NCBI GenBank assembly: GCA_015233285.1
Contig: JADFYA010000102.1
Location: 1-6,220 of the forward strand
DNA: 6,220 nucleotides
Source of the DNA: Deltaproteobacteria bacterium
GTDB taxonomy: Bacteria > Desulfobacterota > JADFXK01
Reading direction: 5' to 3'
The notes under the pieces were generated by a model, which worked only from the letters and a program-made list of their open reading frames with translations, ran no database searches and was not told the DNA's origin. The translations under genes were made by a program, and so were the position numbers. Below are positions 5,524 through 6,220 of this stretch, piece by piece. How positions within the stretch are numbered: position 1 is the stretch's first letter; every line of letters starts with the position of its first letter.

Positions 5524-6220
5524 CTAACCTTGGGCGGCGGCGATGGCTGCATCCAAAATTTCTAAAGACAGATCAATCTCCCGTCTGGTCACGTCCAGGG
5601 GCGGCAGGAACCGGATGTCACGATAACCGCAACCCAGTAACAGTAAGCCCCGGTCAAATGTATTCTTCAGTATCTTGTCCTGTAGCTCCTTGGTTTCAGG
5701 CGTGACGGCCAGCATCAGACCTAGGCCCCGGGCGCTGATAATAGACGGATACCGGGTCATTAATGACTTCAGGCCATCCAGGAAGTAGTTGCCCATCACC
5801 GTGGCGTTCTCGAGCAAATTCTCCTCCTTGATAATCTGAATGATAGTGTACCCGACGGCCGTACTGATGGCGTTGCCCTCACCCCAGGTACTGGAAATAC
5901 GGCGTTCGGCCTGGGGAAAAAACTCGGATTTGCCGATGGTCGCCCCAACGCGGAGGCTTTTGGCCACGGTGATGATATCCGGTTCGACGTCAAAATGCTC
6001 AATGGCCCACCATTTTCCGGTCCGGCCAAGGCCCGATTGAATTTCATCACAAATCAACGGGATATGATGTTCTTTGGCCACTCTGGCCACTTCCTGAATA
6101 AATGCCTTGGCCGGGATGTTGTAGCCGCCTTCGCCCTGAACCGGTTCAATGATGATATAGGCCACTTCTTTAGGATCGACCAGCCCCATCTCCGGGTCTA
6201 AGGTAAAAGCCAGTTTGCTC
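5524..6220 (-). CDS. Class III (PLP-dependent) aminotransferase, C-terminal part; gene start outside window
   Basis: The frame is open to the right edge, giving 231 visible residues that end at TAG 5524-5526; roughly the first half of a protein of about 430-450 residues is missing. The ATG 6187-6189 is internal, because conserved sequence continues through it from the edge. Numbering from the first full codon: EPVQGEGGY (25-33), DEIQSGLGRTGK (58-69; Asp58 faces the PLP ring nitrogen in this family), VAKSLRVGATIG (85-96) with Lys87 as the Schiff-base lysine, RISSTWGEGN (107-116; Thr contacts PLP phosphate), and a C-terminal domain with SARGLGLMLAV and RFLPPLDVTRREID. Class III enzymes transfer omega- or alpha-amino groups (acetylornithine, GABA, ornithine, lysine) to 2-oxoglutarate or pyruvate; some relatives are racemases. 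The visible half does not settle the substrate. The RVGATIG..RISSTWG pattern looks more like the 4-aminobutyrate/lysine-type branch than classic ArgD. A weak terminator follows. Confidence 0.9.
   Translation of the reverse strand, partial: SKLAFTLDPEMGLVDPKEVAYIIIEPVQGEGGYNIPAKAFIQEVARVAKEHHIPLICDEIQSGLGRTGKWWAIEHFDVEPDIITVAKSLRVGATIGKSEFFPQAERRISSTWGEGNAISTAVGYTIIQIIKEENLLENATVMGNYFLDGLKSLMTRYPSIISARGLGLMLAVTPETKELQDKILKNTFDRGLLLLGCGYRDIRFLPPLDVTRREIDLSLEILDAAIAAAQG

Noticed and set aside
5517..5530. Perfect AGGTTA-TC-TAACCT palindrome over the aminotransferase stop codon.
   Set aside because: The two-base loop is too tight for a full hairpin and no T-run follows. It is probably chance, though an operator cannot be excluded.

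Overview
The window looks like chromosomal DNA from a Gram-negative bacterium, most likely of the Desulfobacterota (former Deltaproteobacteria). That placement is inferred from protein style (an HPr with GLHARAAAK around its active-site histidine, an Enzyme I with no sugar-specific PTS genes beside it, a dehydrogenase-acetyltransferase fusion) and from an intergenic repeat of the 'TCTGCGTCC' type. No rRNA or other phylogenetic marker is present. I see no mobile element, CRISPR array, tRNA or phage gene.

Layout, left to right. Bases 1-1146 (+) hold the 3' part of a fused gene: the C-terminal portion of a Gfo/Idh/MocA-type dehydrogenase, then a WbpD/WlbB-like left-handed beta-helix N-acetyltransferase, then a small four-cysteine tail. 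It converges on smpB (1184-1663, -) across only 37 bp. All remaining genes are on the minus strand, in transcription order: a partial class III aminotransferase (6220-5524), tyrS (5292-4042), ptsH (3984-3694), ptsI (3691-1883) and smpB (1663-1184). ptsH and ptsI are 2 nt apart and surely co-transcribed. tyrS and ptsH are 57 bp apart with no visible terminator, so read-through is plausible.

The gaps carry readable signals. Upstream of tyrS there is a sigma70-type promoter (TTGACC-17 bp-TATTAT with an extended -10 TG) and an inverted repeat over the expected transcription start. Beyond that lie a weak hairpin terminator for the aminotransferase gene and a 21-bp imperfect tandem repeat. Between ptsI and smpB there is a compact terminator hairpin followed by a -10-like TATACT, suggesting that smpB has its own promoter. 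The tyrS start is best placed at a GTG with an ideal Shine-Dalgarno, not at the TTG five codons upstream.

Functionally the window mixes housekeeping translation genes (tyrosyl-tRNA synthetase; SmpB of the tmRNA ribosome-rescue system), the two general phosphotransferase proteins (PEP -> Enzyme I -> HPr) and an acetamido-sugar biosynthesis enzyme probably serving surface polysaccharide. I found no convincing undescribed system. The most interesting points are the fusion enzyme, the EII-less ptsHI pair lying between tyrS and smpB, and the putative operator at the tyrS promoter.
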